A stretch of 64,000 bases of DNA from Motilibacter rhizosphaerae (GTDB lineage: Bacteria; Actinomycetota; Actinomycetes; Motilibacterales; Motilibacteraceae). The notes beneath the pieces were generated by a model that saw only the letters and a program-made list of their open reading frames with translations, made no database searches and was not told the origin of the DNA. Positions 26,854 through 35,440 of the stretch are shown here, in pieces (position 1 is the stretch's first letter; the number at the start of each line of letters is the position of its first letter). A program made the translations under genes and the position numbers. The stretch is from assembly GCF_004216915.1 (NCBI RefSeq), contig NZ_SGXD01000002.1:868001-932000 (forward strand), read 5' to 3'.

Positions 26854-27789
26854 TTACCGCTCCGTGACCGAACGGCGGCGCCCGGCCTGCCACGCGGCGA
26901 CGGCCGCCCCCGCGGTGAGCACGTCCCCGAGGGTCATGAGCAGCCGTGCCACGACCGAGACGGCGAGCGCCTCGGAGCGCTGCAGGACCGGTGCGAGCAC
27001 GGCGACCAGCACGACCTCGCGGGGCCCGGCGCCAGCGGGGGCGAGGACGACGAGGAACCCCACCGACCAGGCTGCGGCGAAGCCGCCGACCGCGAGGGGC
27101 AGCGCGCGCCCGGGGGGCGCCCCCAGCGAGGAGGCGAGCAGCTCGACCATGACGCCGAAGGCCACCCAGGAGACGAGCGACCAGAGGGCCGCGGCGAGGA
27201 CCCCGCGCCCGGAGAGGTCGTGCTCGGGGGCGGGCCGGCGCGCGAGCGCGACCACTCGGCGCACGAGCGGGTTGAGCAGGCGGGGGTGCAGCAGGGCGAG
27301 GAGCAGGGGCGCGGCGAGCACGAGCCAGCGGTAGGCCACGGGCACCCCGCTGGCGAACAGCAGCGCGACCCCGCCCACGAGCAGCCCGATGCCGAGGTAT
27401 ATGAGGATCGTCAGCGTGATGGCGGTGGCGCTGCGCTGGCGGGGCACGCCGGCGTCGCGGCCCATCTCCATCTGCGCGACGACCGGCCACAGCGAGCCCG
27501 GGATGTACTTGCCGAGCTGCCCGACGAAGAAGATGCGGGCGGCGACCACGACGGGCAGGGGCGAGCCGAGGTCGGCGAGCAGCGCGCGGTACGCCAACAT
27601 GCTGGCGACGAGCCCGACGAGGACCGCGGCCAGCCCCCCGCCGAGGGCACCCGCGGAGAGCTCGCGCAGGGCGCGGGAGAGGTCGTGCCGGCTCTTCCAC
27701 AGCGCGGTGGCGAAGCCGACGAGCACGGCGACGACGAACGCCCACCGCACCTGCGGCGAGCCGAGCGCGCGCAGGAGCCTCCGGACCAC
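26854..27789 (-). CDS. LPG-synthase/flippase-like integral membrane protein
   Basis: A 311-residue polytopic protein with about eight hydrophobic segments. Motifs such as FFVGQLGKYIPGSLWPVVAQ and VVLAPAGAGPREVVLVAVL are those of the AglD/MprF-type 'lysylphosphatidylglycerol synthase transmembrane' family, whose members move or modify lipid-linked substrates. The GTG start lies 6 bases after a TACTCT -10 box. No catalytic domain is attached. Location next to the sugar nucleotide synthase suggests a role in lipid-linked sugar transport. Confidence 0.75.
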   Translation of the reverse strand: MVRRLLRALGSPQVRWAFVVAVLVGFATALWKSRHDLSRALRELSAGALGGGLAAVLVGLVASMLAYRALLADLGSPLPVVVAARIFFVGQLGKYIPGSLWPVVAQMEMGRDAGVPRQRSATAITLTILIYLGIGLLVGGVALLFASGVPVAYRWLVLAAPLLLALLHPRLLNPLVRRVVALARRPAPEHDLSGRGVLAAALWSLVSWVAFGVMVELLASSLGAPPGRALPLAVGGFAAAWSVGFLVVLAPAGAGPREVVLVAVLAPVLQRSEALAVSVVARLLMTLGDVLTAGAAVAAWQAGRRRSVTER

Positions 27790-27795
27790 CGGGGC

Positions 27796-27801
27796 AGAGT
27801 A
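27796..27801 (-). promoter_or_regulatory. -10 box of a leaderless promoter (flippase-like gene)
   Basis: TACTCT on the minus strand, 6 bases before the GTG start. Confidence 0.5.
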
Positions 27802-27805
27802 GCGG

Positions 27806-28416
27806 TCAGGTCAGCGCGCCCGGCGCGGCGTCGAGCGCGGCCTCGTCGAGCGGGACGTGGGCGTGCTGCGCACGGGCGGCGAGGGGCAGGGCGTACCAGA
27901 GCGCGGCGAACAGCAGACCCAGCCCGCCGGCCAGCGCCGCCGCCCACCCGCCCAGCACGAGGCTCGCGGCGAGGCCGACCGAGCCGACCAGCGCGAGCAG
28001 CAGCAGGGCGAGCCCGACGATCGCGCAGCGGTGCGCCGTCCGCACCAGCTGTGCCGTGAGCCGGCGGCGGAAGACGAGCCGGTGGTAGCTCACCGGGGCC
28101 ACGAGGAAGGCCGCGCTCGCCGCCGTGAGCGTCAGCACCACGACGTACGTCGCCTGCTGGGCGCCGCTCAGGCTGGTGAAGCGCGCGGTGAACGAGAGGC
28201 CGAGCAGGAACGCGAAGAGGATCTGCACCCCTGTCTGCGCGACGCGCAGCTCCTGGAGCAGCTCGACGAGGTGCGGTCGGTGCGCTGCGCCTCCGTCTCA
28301 CCGCGCGCCAGCAGGTTCCACTCGGCGTCGTCCAGGTGCGCCTGCCAGGCGCAGTCGACGCACCCCGCGCCGCCCGGACCTGGGGCATGGTCGTGCCCCG
28401 GGCCGAGGTGGAGCAT
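27806..28416 (-). pseudogene. DUF6328 family membrane protein, single-base frameshift
   Basis: The real gene is split. The first part (from ATG 28416) encodes MLHLGPGHDH...GETEAQRTDR; the frame is lost near 28273, and the rest (HLVELLQELRVAQTGVQILF...) continues in the next frame with about four membrane segments and ends at 27806. Inserting one G near 28273 restores one frame of 203 residues that matches DUF6328 proteins end to end. The start overlaps the stop of the upstream gene (TGATG). This is either a sequencing error or a recent knock-out; the function is unknown. Confidence 0.75.
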
Positions 28417-29045
28417 CAGCCGTCCTCGCGGTCCGGGTTCTCCAGGCGGAAGAACGTGCTCGGCCGGCCGTCCGTGTGGTCCTCCTGGTAGATGAAGTTG
28501 AGCCCGCGCTCGTCGAACGTCGCGAACCACTCGTCCCAGGAGACGTGCGTCAGCCGGTCGCCGTCGTCGCCGCCGAAGTCGAGGCGCAGCACCCCGAGCG
28601 TGTCGCCGGGACCGGTGCCCTCGACGGTGGACGGGACGCCGTCGCGCGACTCCGCCCACTGCCGGATCACCTCGTGGCTCGTGGTGACGAGGCTGCGGCC
28701 CTCGCGCTCGGGGTCGTCGTCGGGCGAGGTGATCTCCTGGGAGTACTTGAGCGACTTCGAGGAGTCGGGGCCGGTGCGCACGCGGCCGTCGTCGGGACCG
28801 CCGTCGCCGGGCTCGCCGGCGCTCCCGCCGCCCTCCCGGGCGCTCTCCTGGGCGCCGCCGTGTCCCTCGCGGACGTCGACGATCGCGTCGACGAGCTCGT
28901 CCTTGTGGAGGTCGCCGGCGCCCGGCACGCCCTCCTGCTCCGCGATCACGCGGAGGTCGGCGACCTTCTGCTTGCGCAGCTCGGTCTCGCTGACGTCCGG
29001 TGTGTCCGGCGTCTGGTTGCCGGGCTGGTCGGTCTTCGTGGCCAC
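28416..29045 (-). CDS. SAP/Rho_N-like domain protein
   Basis: A 209-residue hydrophilic protein. Near residues 19-58 (TELRKQKVADLRVIAEQEGV) is a small helical fold of the SAP/Rho_N nucleic-acid-binding type. The C-terminal half (HEVIRQWAESRDGVPSTVEG, then SWDEWFATFDE and YQEDHTDGRPS) resembles the small stress-type domain found in many bacterial proteins that begins HDxIRxWAE. GTG at 29045 is chosen for the GGGAG 7 bases upstream; a longer frame would start at 29147. It is coupled to the frameshifted DUF6328 gene by a TGATG overlap. Confidence 0.65.
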   Translation of the reverse strand: MATKTDQPGNQTPDTPDVSETELRKQKVADLRVIAEQEGVPGAGDLHKDELVDAIVDVREGHGGAQESAREGGGSAGEPGDGGPDDGRVRTGPDSSKSLKYSQEITSPDDDPEREGRSLVTTSHEVIRQWAESRDGVPSTVEGTGPGDTLGVLRLDFGGDDGDRLTHVSWDEWFATFDERGLNFIYQEDHTDGRPSTFFRLENPDREDG

Positions 29046-29154
29046 GTGCGCTCCCAGTGGTGTGGTGGTGTCGGTCGTCCGCTCCGTCTCCTGGGACCGC
29101 TGCCCGCTCGAACCGGGCGATAACCGCCCATACAGGGCGCCGCGCACGGGCCCC

Positions 29155-29160
29155 TAGGCT
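29155..29160 (+). promoter_or_regulatory. -10 box of a leaderless promoter (secreted glycosidase-like gene)
   Basis: TAGGCT, 6 bases, then GTG at 29167. Confidence 0.6.
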
Positions 29161-29166
29161 GGGACG

Positions 29167-30198
29167 GTGACCCCGCCGCTCCGTACGCTCCCCCGGCTCC
29201 TGCTGCCGCTGCTCGCCGCCGGCCTCTCGCTCGTCCCCGGCGCCGCCTCCGCGGCCGCCCCTGGTCCAGCCGCTCCCGGGGCCACCGGCGTCGACGTCAA
29301 CGCCGCGCAGGCCGGGCGCGCGCTGCCGGCCAGGACGTACGGCGTGGTGTCGGTGACGGGGCTGAACTTCGGCACCCCCAACCCCGACCTCGCCCGCCAG
29401 CTGTCGTGGGCCGCGGCACGCCCGAGCGCGCTCCAGCTCTCGGTCAACGTCGCGCTGGTCGTCGGGGGGGCGTACTGGGGCAAGGGCGGCCCGCGCCGCT
29501 GCGCGGCCGGTGCGTCCTCCCCGGCGAGCACGGCCTGCGCGTACGACTACGGCTGGACGGGCGCGCAGGCAGCCGTCGCGTGGACCCGCGCGGCGGGCCT
29601 GCCGCGCACGCGCGAGGTCCAGTGGTGGATCGACGTGGAGAGCGCGTCGTCGTGGGTCGACGAGTCGCCGGCGCTCAACCGCGCGGCCGTCCAGGGCGTC
29701 CGCGACGCGCTGCGCCACAGCGGCGCCGCCTCCAGCGTCGGGATCTACACGCTCGGCAGCGAGTGGAGCACCATCGTCGGCGCGGCTCCCGACCTCGCGA
29801 CGCTCCCCGTCTGGGCCAACGGCGGCGCGGGGAGCTCGCTCGCGAAGGCCCGCGCCGTCTGCAGCCGCACCTCGCCCACCGGCGGCCCGATCGTCCAGGG
29901 GCAGTCCGGCGGCCGGGACGGCAGCACCGCGCTCGACGTGGACGCGGTGTGCCCCGTCGCGGTCGCGGCTCCCGGCCGGCTCAGCCGCGCGGGGGCGCTC
30001 GCCCTCCACGGGACCGTGCTGCCCGGGACGCGGGTCACGCTGACGGTCGCGCAGCACGGCCGGCGGACCAGGGCGTACGCGACGACGGCGAGCGCCCTCG
30101 GCACCTGGCGGGTCACCGCGCGCGGGCTCTCCCCTCGGCTCGCCGCGACCGTGACCATCGCCCACGGGCGCCGCGTCGTCGCCGCCGCGGCGGGCTGA
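29167..30198 (+). CDS. Secreted GH25-like/glycosidase-fold protein
   Basis: A 343-residue exported protein with a signal peptide (LPRLLLPLLAAGLSLVPGAASAA, before about residue 30). The mature part has VDVNAAQAGRALP, VQWWIDVESASSWVDES and VGIYTLGSEWSTIVG, an arrangement like GH25/DUF1906-type TIM-barrel domains that cleave or bind cell-wall glycans; D and E of WWIDVE could be catalytic. A C-terminal beta domain follows. Catalytic assignment is tentative. It is the first of a leaderless three-gene unit with a glycosyltransferase and a methyltransferase. Confidence 0.65.
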   Translation: MTPPLRTLPRLLLPLLAAGLSLVPGAASAAAPGPAAPGATGVDVNAAQAGRALPARTYGVVSVTGLNFGTPNPDLARQLSWAAARPSALQLSVNVALVVGGAYWGKGGPRRCAAGASSPASTACAYDYGWTGAQAAVAWTRAAGLPRTREVQWWIDVESASSWVDESPALNRAAVQGVRDALRHSGAASSVGIYTLGSEWSTIVGAAPDLATLPVWANGGAGSSLAKARAVCSRTSPTGGPIVQGQSGGRDGSTALDVDAVCPVAVAAPGRLSRAGALALHGTVLPGTRVTLTVAQHGRRTRAYATTASALGTWRVTARGLSPRLAATVTIAHGRRVVAAAAG

Positions 30199-31308
30199 GT
30201 GCGCGTCCTGCTGTTCGGCACGTACGACGTTCGCTCGCACCCGCGGGTCGCGGTGCTCGGCCAGGGGCTGCGCCGGCACGGCCTCGACGTGCGCTCGCTC
30301 AACGCCCCGCTGGGCATCGGCACCGCGGGCCGTGTCGCCGCGCTGCAGGACGTGCGCCGGCTCCCGGCGTTCGCGGCCACCCTGCTCGCGCGCTGGCGGA
30401 CCCTCGCCGCCGGCGCGCTGCGCCTCCGGCTGCGGCGGCAGGTGCCGGACGTGGTCCTCGTCGGCTACCTCGGCCACTTCGACGTGCTGCTGGCCCGGGC
30501 GCTGTTCCCCCGCACGCCGATCGTGCTGGACCACCTCATCAGCGCGGCCGGCACCGCGGTCGACCGCGGCGAGCGGGGTGCGGTGAAGCAGCGGCTGCTG
30601 CGCTCGCTCGACGCTGCGGCGCTCGCCGCCGCCGACCTCGTCGTCGTCGACACCGAGGAGCACCTGGCCGCGCTCCCCGCGCGGGCCCGCGGCAAGGGCC
30701 TCGTCGTCCTCGTGGGCGCGCCCGACGCGTGGTACGCCGAGCCGCGCCCCCGCGCCGACGGCCCGCTCCGCGTCGTCTTCTTCGGGCTGTTCACACCGCT
30801 GCAGGGAGCGCCGGTGGTCGGGGCGGCGCTCGCCCTGCTCGCCGGCGACGAGGTCGAGGCGACGCTGGTCGGCAGCGGTCAGGACCTCGAGGCGACCCGG
30901 CGCGCGGCCACAGGGGCGCGGGTCGCGTGGCGCGACTGGGTCGACGCGGACGAGCTGCCCGCCCTCGTCGCCGACCACGACGTCTGCCTCGGGATCTTCG
31001 GCACCGGCGAGAAGGCCCTGCGCGTCGTCCCCAACAAGGTGTTCCAGGGCGCGGCGGCCGGCTGCGCGGTCGTCACCTCCGCGACGCCGCCGCAGCAGCG
31101 GGTGCTCGGCGAGGCCGCGCTGCTCGTCCCGCCGGGCGACCCGGGGGCGCTGGCCGAGGCGCTGCGCGCGCTGCACCTCGACCGCGAGCGGCTCGCGGCG
31201 TACCAGGAGGCGGGGCGGCGGCTCGCCGAGACCGCGTTCCGCCCGGAGGCCGTCGTGGCCCCGCTGGCACGCGCGCTGCAGGAGCGTTGGCAGGATGGGC
31301 GCCGATGA
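30199..31308 (+). CDS. GT4-family glycosyltransferase
   Basis: A 369-residue GT-B enzyme. The C-terminal nucleotide-sugar site reads VVPNKVFQGAAAGCAVVTS and GEAALLVPPGDPGALAEAL; the N-terminal half starts RVLLFGTYDVRSHPR. GTG follows the previous stop directly (TGA then GTG), and its stop overlaps the next ATG (ATGA). Donor and acceptor are unknown; the context is envelope or surface polysaccharide synthesis. Confidence 0.8.
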   Translation: MRVLLFGTYDVRSHPRVAVLGQGLRRHGLDVRSLNAPLGIGTAGRVAALQDVRRLPAFAATLLARWRTLAAGALRLRLRRQVPDVVLVGYLGHFDVLLARALFPRTPIVLDHLISAAGTAVDRGERGAVKQRLLRSLDAAALAAADLVVVDTEEHLAALPARARGKGLVVLVGAPDAWYAEPRPRADGPLRVVFFGLFTPLQGAPVVGAALALLAGDEVEATLVGSGQDLEATRRAATGARVAWRDWVDADELPALVADHDVCLGIFGTGEKALRVVPNKVFQGAAAGCAVVTSATPPQQRVLGEAALLVPPGDPGALAEALRALHLDRERLAAYQEAGRRLAETAFRPEAVVAPLARALQERWQDGRR

Positions 31309-32042
31309 GCGCTCCCCTGCCTCCGCTGACCGCCAACGCCTGGCTGCGCTGGGACGTCGTGTCCCGGCTGCTGCCCGACCCCCCGCTCGACGTGCTCGAG
31401 GTCGGGTGCGGGCAGGGCGCCGCGGGCGCGCGCCTCGCCGGGCTCGGCCGCTACGTCGGGCTCGAGCCGGACGCCGCGTCGTACGCCGTGGCCGTCGAGC
31501 GCGTCGGCGCTGCCGGCGGCGAGGTCCGGCACGGCTCGGTCGAGCAGCTGCGGGAGGGCGAGGAGTTCGACCTCGTCTGCGCGTTCGAGGTGCTCGAGCA
31601 CATCGAGGACGACGCGGTCGCCCTCGCCTCGTGGGTGGAGCGCATCCGGCCCGGCGGCTCGCTGCTGCTCTCGGTGCCGGCGCACGCGGCGCGCTTCGCT
31701 GCGGCCGACCAGCTCGTCGGCCACTTCCGCCGCTACGACCCGCCCGCCCTGCGGCTGCTGCTGCGGCGGGCCGGTCTCGACGAGGTCGACCTCCGGCTGT
31801 ACGGCGCTCCGGTCGGCTACGCGCTGGAGGCCGCGCGCAACGCCATCTCGGCCCGCAAGCTCGCCTCCGCCGGGTCGATGGAGGAGCGCTCGGGCCACAG
31901 CGGGCGCTACCTCCAGCCGCAGGAGGACTGGCAGAGCACGGCGATCCGCCTCGGGACCGTGCCGTTCCGCCTGCTGCAGCGCGCGTTCCCGGGCACGGGC
32001 CCGGGCATCGTCGTCCGCGCCCGCAAGCCCCTCGCCCCCTGA
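31305..32042 (+). CDS. SAM-dependent methyltransferase (class I)
   Basis: A 245-residue methyltransferase. Motif I is LDVLEVGCGQGAAG (28-40), followed by AFEVLEHIED, the acidic motif of small-molecule methyltransferases. The ATG overlaps the preceding glycosyltransferase stop, so it likely methylates the glycan or lipid made by it. Target unknown. It ends just before an inverted repeat array. Confidence 0.85.
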   Translation: MSAPLPPLTANAWLRWDVVSRLLPDPPLDVLEVGCGQGAAGARLAGLGRYVGLEPDAASYAVAVERVGAAGGEVRHGSVEQLREGEEFDLVCAFEVLEHIEDDAVALASWVERIRPGGSLLLSVPAHAARFAAADQLVGHFRRYDPPALRLLLRRAGLDEVDLRLYGAPVGYALEAARNAISARKLASAGSMEERSGHSGRYLQPQEDWQSTAIRLGTVPFRLLQRAFPGTGPGIVVRARKPLAP

Positions 32043-32054
32043 CCCCGCTCCCCC

Positions 32055-32161
32055 GTGATCATGCAGATCCTGGGGCGCCCCACCCCCGTGATCATGCAGA
32101 TCCTGGGGCGCTCCTTCCCCCGTGATCATGCACGTCGTGGGCCCAGGATCTGCATGATCAC
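32055..32161. repeat. REP-like inverted repeats, cluster A (4 copies)
   Basis: A 20-21 bp element that begins GTGATCATGCA and ends TGGG. Copies at 32055-32075 and 32088-32108 (plus), 32122-32141 (plus) and 32142-32161 (minus). The last two abut head to head and form a near-perfect hairpin. They fill the region between the methyltransferase stop and the small ORF. Confidence 0.85.
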
Positions 32162-32176
32162 CGCGGAGGGGGAGGC

Positions 32177-32401
32177 GTGCGGTTCCGCCCCAGCGGGCAC
32201 CCTCCTGTCACGGTGGACCCTCAGCAGCCCGAGCTCGGTCGCAACCGCAAGGGCGGGACGAGCGACAAGGCGGAGAAGATCCGCAACTCCTCCCCCAGCG
32301 CGTCCCAGGGCGGCCAGGCGCACGGGACGGACAAGGGCAACAAGGGTGGCGGCGAGGGCGGCAGCGTGCCGCCGGACCAGCAGTCGCCGTACCCCGCCTG
32401 A
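32177..32401 (+). CDS. Small hydrophilic protein, unknown
   Basis: A 74-residue ORF with strong coding third-position GC bias. It is rich in Gln, Gly, Lys, Asp, Ser and Pro and has no membrane segment (QQPELGRNRKGGTSDKAEKI; the tail reads VPPDQQSPYPA). GTG at 32177 has GGGGGAGG nearby; an alternative GTG at 32213 gives 62 residues. It is framed on both sides by the inverted repeats. I do not recognise the family. Confidence 0.55.
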   Translation: MRFRPSGHPPVTVDPQQPELGRNRKGGTSDKAEKIRNSSPSASQGGQAHGTDKGNKGGGEGGSVPPDQQSPYPA

Positions 32402-32412
32402 CGACCATCTCC

Positions 32413-32542
32413 GTGATCATGCACGTCCTGGGGCCTCCAGGACGTGCATGATCACGAGGGTGAGGGGGCCGAGCATCTCGAGGCGACCAACCCAGGACGT
32501 GCATGATCACGGGGAGGGTGTCCCCAGGACCTGCATGATCAC
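32413..32542. repeat. REP-like inverted repeats, cluster B (4 copies)
   Basis: Copies at 32413-32431 (plus) and 32437-32455 (minus) form a perfect 19-bp stem with a 5-base loop; further minus copies are at 32491-32510 and 32522-32542. Together with cluster A the order is + + + - (gene) + - - -. They end 21 bases before the GT2 stop. Confidence 0.85.
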
Positions 32543-32563
32543 AGGAAGGGGTGGGCCTGGGCC

Positions 32564-33478
32564 TCAGTAGTCGTCGCGGCTGCGCACGATGAGGTCGGCG
32601 AGCAGGCCCATCACCGCGATGATGAGCCCGGTCACGAACAGCAGCACGGTGTTGCTGGCGAAGCGCACCGGGTGGACCACCATGTCGAACACGCCCTTGG
32701 CGACGGCCAGCCCGAGCAGGGTCAGCGCGATCGGCATGAGCACCTTGAGCGGGTTGAAGTACATCACCATCCGCAGCACCTGCAGCAGGTAGCGGTACGC
32801 GTCGCGGACGAAGCGGAACTTCGACTTCCCGGCGCGCTTGGCGTAGTCGATCGGCACGTAGCGGATGTCGTGCTGGTTGGACAGGAACGCCAGCGTGATC
32901 GTCGTGACGCAGGAGAAGCCGGGCGGCAGCAGCCGGAGGTAGGGCAGCGCCACCGAGCGGCGGAAGGCGCGCAGCCCCGAGTTGAGGTCGGGGATCCGCG
33001 AGTTGCTCAGCATCTCGGCGAACTTGCGGATGAACCACTTCGCCGGCACCCGCAGCGCCTTGTGCGAGCCCTCCTCGCTCGTGCGCGCACCGACGACCTG
33101 GTCGATCGAGGGGTCCTCGTCGAGGATCCGGACGAGCTCGGGGATCCGCTCGTTCGGGTAGGACATGTCGGCGTCGGTCCACACGACGATCTCGCCGCGC
33201 GCCTGCTGCGTCCCGATGCGGCGCACCGTGCCCGACCCGCCGTTGCGGCGGAACGGCAGCAGCCGCACCTGCGGGTAGAGCAGCAGCGCCTCCTGAAGCA
33301 CGCGCAGCGTGCCGTCGGTCGAGGCGTCGTCCACGCAGAGCAGCTCGTAGGTGTAGCCGCTCGCGTCGAGGGACTTCACGATCCGCTCGATCTCGTCCAT
33401 GACGTGGTCCTGCTCGTTGTAGCAGGGCAGCACGACGGTGACGTGCGGAGCGGAGACGGCGGCGGCGGGGGTGCTCAT
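32564..33478 (-). CDS. Polyprenyl-phosphate glycosyltransferase (GT2, DPM1/ArnC-like)
   Basis: A 304-residue GT2 enzyme. It starts HVTVVLPCYNEQDHVMDEI, has VDDASTDGT at 49-57 and DAD at 102-104, and ends with two membrane helices (about 232-300). This layout is that of polyprenyl-phosphate mannose/glucose synthases such as ArnC and DPM1. It should supply the lipid-linked sugar used by the GT-C type enzymes encoded immediately upstream in the same operon. The gap to the preceding stop is 12 bases. Confidence 0.87.
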   Translation of the reverse strand: MSTPAAAVSAPHVTVVLPCYNEQDHVMDEIERIVKSLDASGYTYELLCVDDASTDGTLRVLQEALLLYPQVRLLPFRRNGGSGTVRRIGTQQARGEIVVWTDADMSYPNERIPELVRILDEDPSIDQVVGARTSEEGSHKALRVPAKWFIRKFAEMLSNSRIPDLNSGLRAFRRSVALPYLRLLPPGFSCVTTITLAFLSNQHDIRYVPIDYAKRAGKSKFRFVRDAYRYLLQVLRMVMYFNPLKVLMPIALTLLGLAVAKGVFDMVVHPVRFASNTVLLFVTGLIIAVMGLLADLIVRSRDDY

Positions 33479-33490
33479 CGGACGACGAGG

Positions 33491-35440
33491 CTACCGTCCC
33501 AGCCAGAGGTCGACGTACAGCCGCACGGTGCCGGACGGGCGCGAGGACAGCACGCGAGCGTCCTCGCTGGTGACGAGGTGGACGACGTGCACGGGGTCGA
33601 GCCCGGCCGCGCCCACCCGGTCGGGGTACGTCGCGGCGACGAGCACCGGCGTCGACCCGGCCCGCCGGGCCGCGGCCATGAGCTCGGGCAGCCGCGTACG
33701 GTCCAGCACCCCGACCGACGGGACCCCACAGGTCCCGCGCAGCGGCTGGGACCACTCGCGCCGCGCGCGCAGGTCGAGGAGGAACGCGACGTCGCCGGGG
33801 CGCAGCGCGGCGCACGCCTGCGCGACCGCTTCGGGCTCGCCGACCTCCGTCCGCTTGCCGAGCAGCGGCCACGTCGCGTGGGCTGCGGGGACGAGCAGGG
33901 CCAGCACCCCGGCGGCCGCCACCACCCGGCGCCACCACGACCGCCCGGCGACGCGGCCCACCACCGCGGCCGAGCACAGCGCGACGACGGGCAGCGCGGA
34001 CGGGACCAGCCGCCGGTCGGCCCACGGGTGGTCGGGCGTGATCCCGACCCGCAGCGCGACGAGCACGGCGGAGCCCCCGAGGACGAGCACGACCGCTGGT
34101 GCACGCCGCACGAGCAGGAGCGCGCCGAGGACGGCGAGCACCACCGCAGGCCAGCCGACCCACCACGCGACCCAGTGCGGTACCTGCTCGGTGTAGGTCC
34201 GCGAGCCGTCGAGCGGGAGGTGCTCGACCGCCTGCATGGCGCGTACGGCGCGGCCGCCGCCGCTCGCCGGGTCCTGCCGGCCGGGCGACACCCACGGGCG
34301 GACGGCGAGCCCGGCGGCCACGAGCAGCACCAGCAGCGGGCCGAGCGGCGACCCCCGGCGCAGCACCCGCAGCCGGGGCAGCGGGCGGTGCGCGTCGAGC
34401 GCGACGAGGGCGACCCCCGCCACCGCCAGCGCCACGAGCAGCGCGACGAGCGGGCGGACGGAGTCGCGGATCTCGTCGAGGTACGGGTAGGCCTCGGCGT
34501 ACCCGTCGAGCAGGCCCAGCCCCGTGCCCAGCGCGAGCCCGACCGCGAGCGCCCCGCCGCGCAGTCGCGAGCGCAGCCCGACGGCCACCGCGACCGGCAG
34601 GAGCAGGGCGACCTCGCGCAGCGCCTCGATGCGCGCGAGCGTGGCGACCCCGAGCACGCCGCCGGCGGCGAGCGCGAGCCAGGCTGAGTCCCTGCGGACC
34701 GCGGACTCGTCCGCGTCCAGCAGCAGCGCGAGCCCCGCGGCGAGCGCGAGCAGGGCCAGCGGCTCGCTGTAGGTCGACCGCGCCACGTGCAGCACCGGGT
34801 ACGCCGTCCCCAGCAGCGCCGTCGCCAGCACCGCCGGCCACGCGCCGACGAGCCGCCACGCCAGCCCGGCGAACGCGAGCAGCCCGAGCGCGCCCAGCAC
34901 CGCGGGCGTCGCGAGCAGCGCACTGGTGCCGCCGATCCACCTGCCCGCGGCGAACGCCATGGGCGCACCGGAGAGGAACTGCGGCACGAGCGAGTCCCCG
35001 CCCGGGTAGTACGCCGGCGACGCCGCCGACAGCGCCGGGTCGCGGCCACCGAAGCGGTCCCACTGCACCGGGACGTCGCGCGAGCCGTGGTCCGCGACCC
35101 ACGAGGAGAGCAGCGCGTAGGAGCCGGGGTCGCGGCGCAGCACGACGTTCTGCGAGTCCCAGCCGGCCGCGAGCACGCCGAACGCCACCGTGAGCAGCAG
35201 CAGGGCAGCGACCGCGACGGGCGGTGCTGCCACCGCGCGGCGCGCGGCGCCGAGCCCCACCGGCACCGCGGCGAGCAGCGCCGCGGGGACGCCGGTGAGC
35301 AGGGCGGCCAGCGGGGTGAGCCGGCCGGCGACGAGCAGCGGCTCCCACACGGCGAGCGCGGCGAGCACCGCGGCGGCGGGCGCGGTCGACCCCACCGCGA
35401 GCACCCGCCCGGCGAGCAGCCTCGTCGATCCAGCCGTCAT
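33491..35440 (-). CDS. Polytopic GT-C/GT39-type membrane protein
   Basis: A 649-residue membrane protein with about a dozen hydrophobic segments. An N-terminal acidic loop reads RRDPGSYALLSSWVADHGS, the kind of extracytoplasmic D-x-x-x-Y loop found in GT-C transferases that use polyprenyl-phosphate sugars; a C-terminal soluble part follows. ATG overlaps the stop of DUF2079 (ATGA). The donor is plausibly the polyprenyl-phosphate sugar made by the next gene. Acceptor unknown. Confidence 0.7.
   Translation of the reverse strand: MTAGSTRLLAGRVLAVGSTAPAAAVLAALAVWEPLLVAGRLTPLAALLTGVPAALLAAVPVGLGAARRAVAAPPVAVAALLLLTVAFGVLAAGWDSQNVVLRRDPGSYALLSSWVADHGSRDVPVQWDRFGGRDPALSAASPAYYPGGDSLVPQFLSGAPMAFAAGRWIGGTSALLATPAVLGALGLLAFAGLAWRLVGAWPAVLATALLGTAYPVLHVARSTYSEPLALLALAAGLALLLDADESAVRRDSAWLALAAGGVLGVATLARIEALREVALLLPVAVAVGLRSRLRGGALAVGLALGTGLGLLDGYAEAYPYLDEIRDSVRPLVALLVALAVAGVALVALDAHRPLPRLRVLRRGSPLGPLLVLLVAAGLAVRPWVSPGRQDPASGGGRAVRAMQAVEHLPLDGSRTYTEQVPHWVAWWVGWPAVVLAVLGALLLVRRAPAVVLVLGGSAVLVALRVGITPDHPWADRRLVPSALPVVALCSAAVVGRVAGRSWWRRVVAAAGVLALLVPAAHATWPLLGKRTEVGEPEAVAQACAALRPGDVAFLLDLRARREWSQPLRGTCGVPSVGVLDRTRLPELMAAARRAGSTPVLVAATYPDRVGAAGLDPVHVVHLVTSEDARVLSSRPSGTVRLYVDLWLGR

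Noticed and set aside
28416-29147. Longer SAP-like protein starting at 29147
   Set aside because: The upstream part lacks a ribosome site, whereas GTG 29045 has GGGAG at the right distance.
32055-32542. CRISPR-like array
   Set aside because: The repeats occur in both orientations, spacing is irregular and no spacer set or cas genes are present.
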